The notes beneath the pieces are model-generated. The model worked only from the letters and a program-made list of their open reading frames with translations. It was not told the origin of the DNA and did no database searches. From Isotricha intestinalis (taxonomy: Eukaryota; Ciliophora; Litostomatea; Vestibuliferida; Isotrichidae), in the NCBI GenBank assembly GCA_023807065.1, contig JAJJLU010000574.1:1-30500 (forward strand): a DNA stretch of 30,500 nt. Direction: 5' to 3'. Shown one piece after another: positions 28,822 through 30,500 of this stretch. A program made the translations under genes and the position numbers. Each line of letters opens with the position of its first letter. Within the stretch, counting starts at the first letter, position 1.

Positions 28822-29820
28822 TCAATAAGAGTATTGAACATTTCCAAAACTAACTTTTTTTCTACAATTTTGATTATATAATTTATCAGAAGATTTAATT
28901 CCAAATTTATTTTTTAAAATAGATTTAAAATTAGAATCATAACTTTCATGAGAAATTCTTCTTGATTTTTTTTGATAATTATCTTTAATAGAAAAATCTT
29001 CATTTAAATTATATAAATCATAATTAGAATTCATGATTTTTTTTTCTTTTAAATTATTATAATTTTCTTCATCAGAATCACTTAAAGAAAAACTATTATC
29101 TTTAGTATTAGAGTCATTAGATAATTTTCTTGAATAATCTAAATCATTTAAATAATCAAAACCATGAATTTTTTCATAAATATTTTTATTATTTTTTTCA
29201 ATTCTTTTATCATATTCTCTAAAATCAATTTCATTAACAAGTATTCCATTAATTTTTTTTGAATTATAAAATGAATCAACAATAATTTTTTTATTTATAA
29301 TAAAATGAAATCTTATAATTTTATTATAAATAAATTTGGTTTTTTTTATATCAATAAAAAAGCAATGACGATAAGGACAATAATTTAAGGGGAAAATTAA
29401 ATGTTCTGAAAAATATTTATTTGTATATATTTTTATTTTTATATTTGTTACATTGTTTATTGATGGAAATATTGAATAACAACCTTGTGATTTTTTATAC
29501 ATAAAATGTAATTTTAACCAACGAGAATAATTCATATAATTTTTTATGATGATATTTATTGCTTCTTTTCTTTTTTTCAATATTTCTTCTATTAATGTTT
29601 TTTTTTTCTCTTTTTTAATTTCTTTATATTCTCTTAATGCTTTTTCAATTTTTTTTATTGAATCTTTCCTCTTTTTAATTATTTCAAGAATTAATAAGAT
29701 TTTTTTTATTTTCAAGATTAATATATATTTTTTTATATTATTTATAAGTTTTTTGAAAAAAGGGAATGTTATTATTTCTTTAATGTTTATTTCTTCTTTT
29801 TGAAGCTTTATATCTTTCAT
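28822..29820 (-). CDS. Possible PP1-targeting protein: CBM-like domain plus C-terminal KVSF motif
   Basis: The 332-residue protein starts at the ATG at 29820 and ends in TGA. Residues 1-100 are a basic, helical Lys/Ile/Glu-rich segment. Residues about 125-200 look like a degenerate carbohydrate-binding module of the CBM48/CBM21 kind: strands IKIKIYTN and CFFIDIKK, then IIRFHFIINKKIIVDSFYN and NGILVNEID. The latter echo the YKFIVDGxWxxD...xxNxxx pattern of AMPK-beta-like modules. The acidic Ser-rich linker (about 240-260) follows. The extreme C-terminus has RKKVSF (320-325), a canonical RVxF docking motif for protein phosphatase 1. CBM plus RVxF is the logic of glycogen-targeting PP1 subunits, though there the motif is N-terminal. 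Both calls are by eye; the gene itself is secure. It is the last gene before the telomere. Confidence 0.6.
   Translation of the reverse strand: MKDIKLQKEEINIKEIITFPFFKKLINNIKKYILILKIKKILLILEIIKKRKDSIKKIEKALREYKEIKKEKKKTLIEEILKKRKEAINIIIKNYMNYSRWLKLHFMYKKSQGCYSIFPSINNVTNIKIKIYTNKYFSEHLIFPLNYCPYRHCFFIDIKKTKFIYNKIIRFHFIINKKIIVDSFYNSKKINGILVNEIDFREYDKRIEKNNKNIYEKIHGFDYLNDLDYSRKLSNDSNTKDNSFSLSDSDEENYNNLKEKKIMNSNYDLYNLNEDFSIKDNYQKKSRRISHESYDSNFKSILKNKFGIKSSDKLYNQNCRKKVSFGNVQYSY
28846..28860 (-). other. KKVSF codons: candidate PP1-binding (RVxF) motif
   Basis: Codons for residues 321-325 of the last gene. The motif is exposed near a short C-terminal end (seven residues follow) with basic residues just before it, as favoured by PP1 docking sites. 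RVxF-like strings are common by chance, so context with the CBM-like region is the main support. Confidence 0.4.
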
Positions 29821-30456
29821 TTTTATTTATATTATAATTTTTAAATACATTAAATTCTTTTTTAAATGTTTATTATAACCATATTATTTTGCAATTGATG
29901 CTTTTTAAGATTATTTCTATAATTTTAAATTGTTTTCTTGATTTTATTGTAAATATAAAAATCTAAATAAAAAAATCAATAAATTCTATTCTTGACTTTT
30001 TATTTTAAAGGAAAAAATCTTTGAAAAATTGTTATAAATCAATTTTTATTATCTTATTTTATTAAATATTATTAAAATAAAAAACAATAATAAATATTAT
30101 GATAATATAAAAATAAAAATTAGAGGAAAAATACAAGATTTGAGATATCTATAAGAAAAAGATTGATAAAAAAATAAAAAAAGACTCAATAGTATGTAAA
30201 TTTTGTTATAATTTTCTTTAATATTATTTTTTATTATCATAAAACAATAATTTGTTCATTTATATTTTTTTATAATATTTCACCAATTAAATATATTATA
30301 TTATTTCTTTCAATTTGTTTTTTATATTTTATTTTAAATAAATTTAATGTAAATTTGATAAAAAATAATTTCATTTTAAAAAAATGATTTATTAATCAAT
30401 AAAAATTAATTACTATTTAAATTTATTGTTTTTAAAATAAATGATATAATGGAAAT
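29821..30456. other. Gene-free subtelomeric region
   Basis: The 636 bp between the last gene start and the telomere are almost entirely A/T with no coding frame, RNA gene or tandem array. It must include the promoter of the last gene near 29821-29950. There is no subtelomeric satellite, so the telomere is added onto unique sequence. This is typical of macronuclear chromosome ends made by programmed breakage and de novo telomere addition. Confidence 0.6.
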
Positions 30457-30500
30457 GGGGATTGGGGATTGGGGATGGGGATTGGGGATTGGGGATTGGG
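30457..30500 (+). repeat. Telomere, GGGGATT repeats
   Basis: The final 44 bases are GGGGATT x2, one short unit GGGGAT (30471-30476), GGGGATT x3, then GGG at the window end. The G-rich strand runs 5' to 3' toward the terminus, as in a true chromosome end. The preceding bases (aatggaaat) are unique sequence. The unit equals the complement of CCCCAAT, distinct from the TTGGGG of Tetrahymena and the TTAGGG of many eukaryotes. Confidence 0.93.

Noticed and set aside
1..30500. TAA/TAG reassigned to Gln as in Tetrahymena and Paramecium
   Set aside because: Gln is encoded by CAA throughout and TAA ends nearly all genes. The few in-frame TAAs are single events with local explanations.
1..30500. tRNA genes, CRISPR arrays, transposases or bacterial operons
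   Set aside because: No T-loop (GGTTCGA-type) string outside coding sequence, no spaced direct-repeat array and no transposase-like protein were found; gene style is eukaryotic throughout.

Overview
The window looks like the telomere-capped end of a macronuclear chromosome from a standard-code, very AT-rich ciliate. The best fit is an anaerobic litostome (rumen/trichostome) ciliate. Evidence seen directly: (i) the last 44 bases are G-rich-strand repeats of GGGGATT running to the window end, the orientation expected for a 3' chromosome terminus; (ii) genes are dense, with spacers mostly of 50-250 bp, and nearly intronless; (iii) the two introns I can place with confidence are tiny (28 and 41 nt) and GT-AG; (iv) Gln is written CAA and genes end in TAA or TGA, so TAA/TAG are not reassigned as in Tetrahymena; (v) many proteins carry long Asn/Lys/Glu-rich tails. 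From memory, C4A2T-type telomeres and the standard code fit Entodinium-like ciliates; the taxonomic call is inference.

Layout, left to right: the 3' end of an unknown gene (2-160); a frame-broken coiled-coil pseudogene (340-1241); an SNF1/AMPK-type kinase with UBA-like and KA1-like regions (1369-5013, -); an ankyrin-repeat protein (5070-6113, -); a Tul1/Dsc-type transmembrane RING E3 (6260-8272, +); a PUB+PPPDE (DeSI-type) peptidase (8438-9274, -); a protein kinase fused to BspA-like (DUF285) leucine-rich repeats and cut short by an in-frame TAA (9436-11067, +); a large unrecognised protein with a degenerate P-loop-like motif and an in-frame interruption (11491-13611, -); a Ran-binding-domain FG nucleoporin-like protein (14136-14966, +); a casein kinase 1 with two tiny introns (15092-16489, -); a 2,598-residue secreted or surface protein (16757-24553, -); an A/B-type cyclin (24793-25959, +); an unrecognised 268-aa protein (26064-26870, -); a spacer holding a candidate structured RNA (about 26955-27086); a PQ-loop transporter of the SLC66A2 type (27265-28242, -); a possible PP1-targeting protein with a CBM-like fold and a C-terminal KVSF motif (28822-29820, -); about 640 bp of gene-free subtelomere; and the telomere.

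Functional themes: three protein kinases and a cyclin (signalling and cell cycle), two ubiquitin/SUMO-system genes lying convergently (Tul1-like E3 and PUB-PPPDE), and two genes with possible links to energy or polysaccharide control (SNF1-like kinase, CBM-like protein with an RVxF motif). Genes are independently oriented, as expected for a eukaryote; there is no operon structure. The points most worth follow-up are the three-way-junction RNA candidate, the kinase-BspA fusion with its TTA-to-TAA-type stop, the CBM/RVxF protein, and the GGGGATT telomere.
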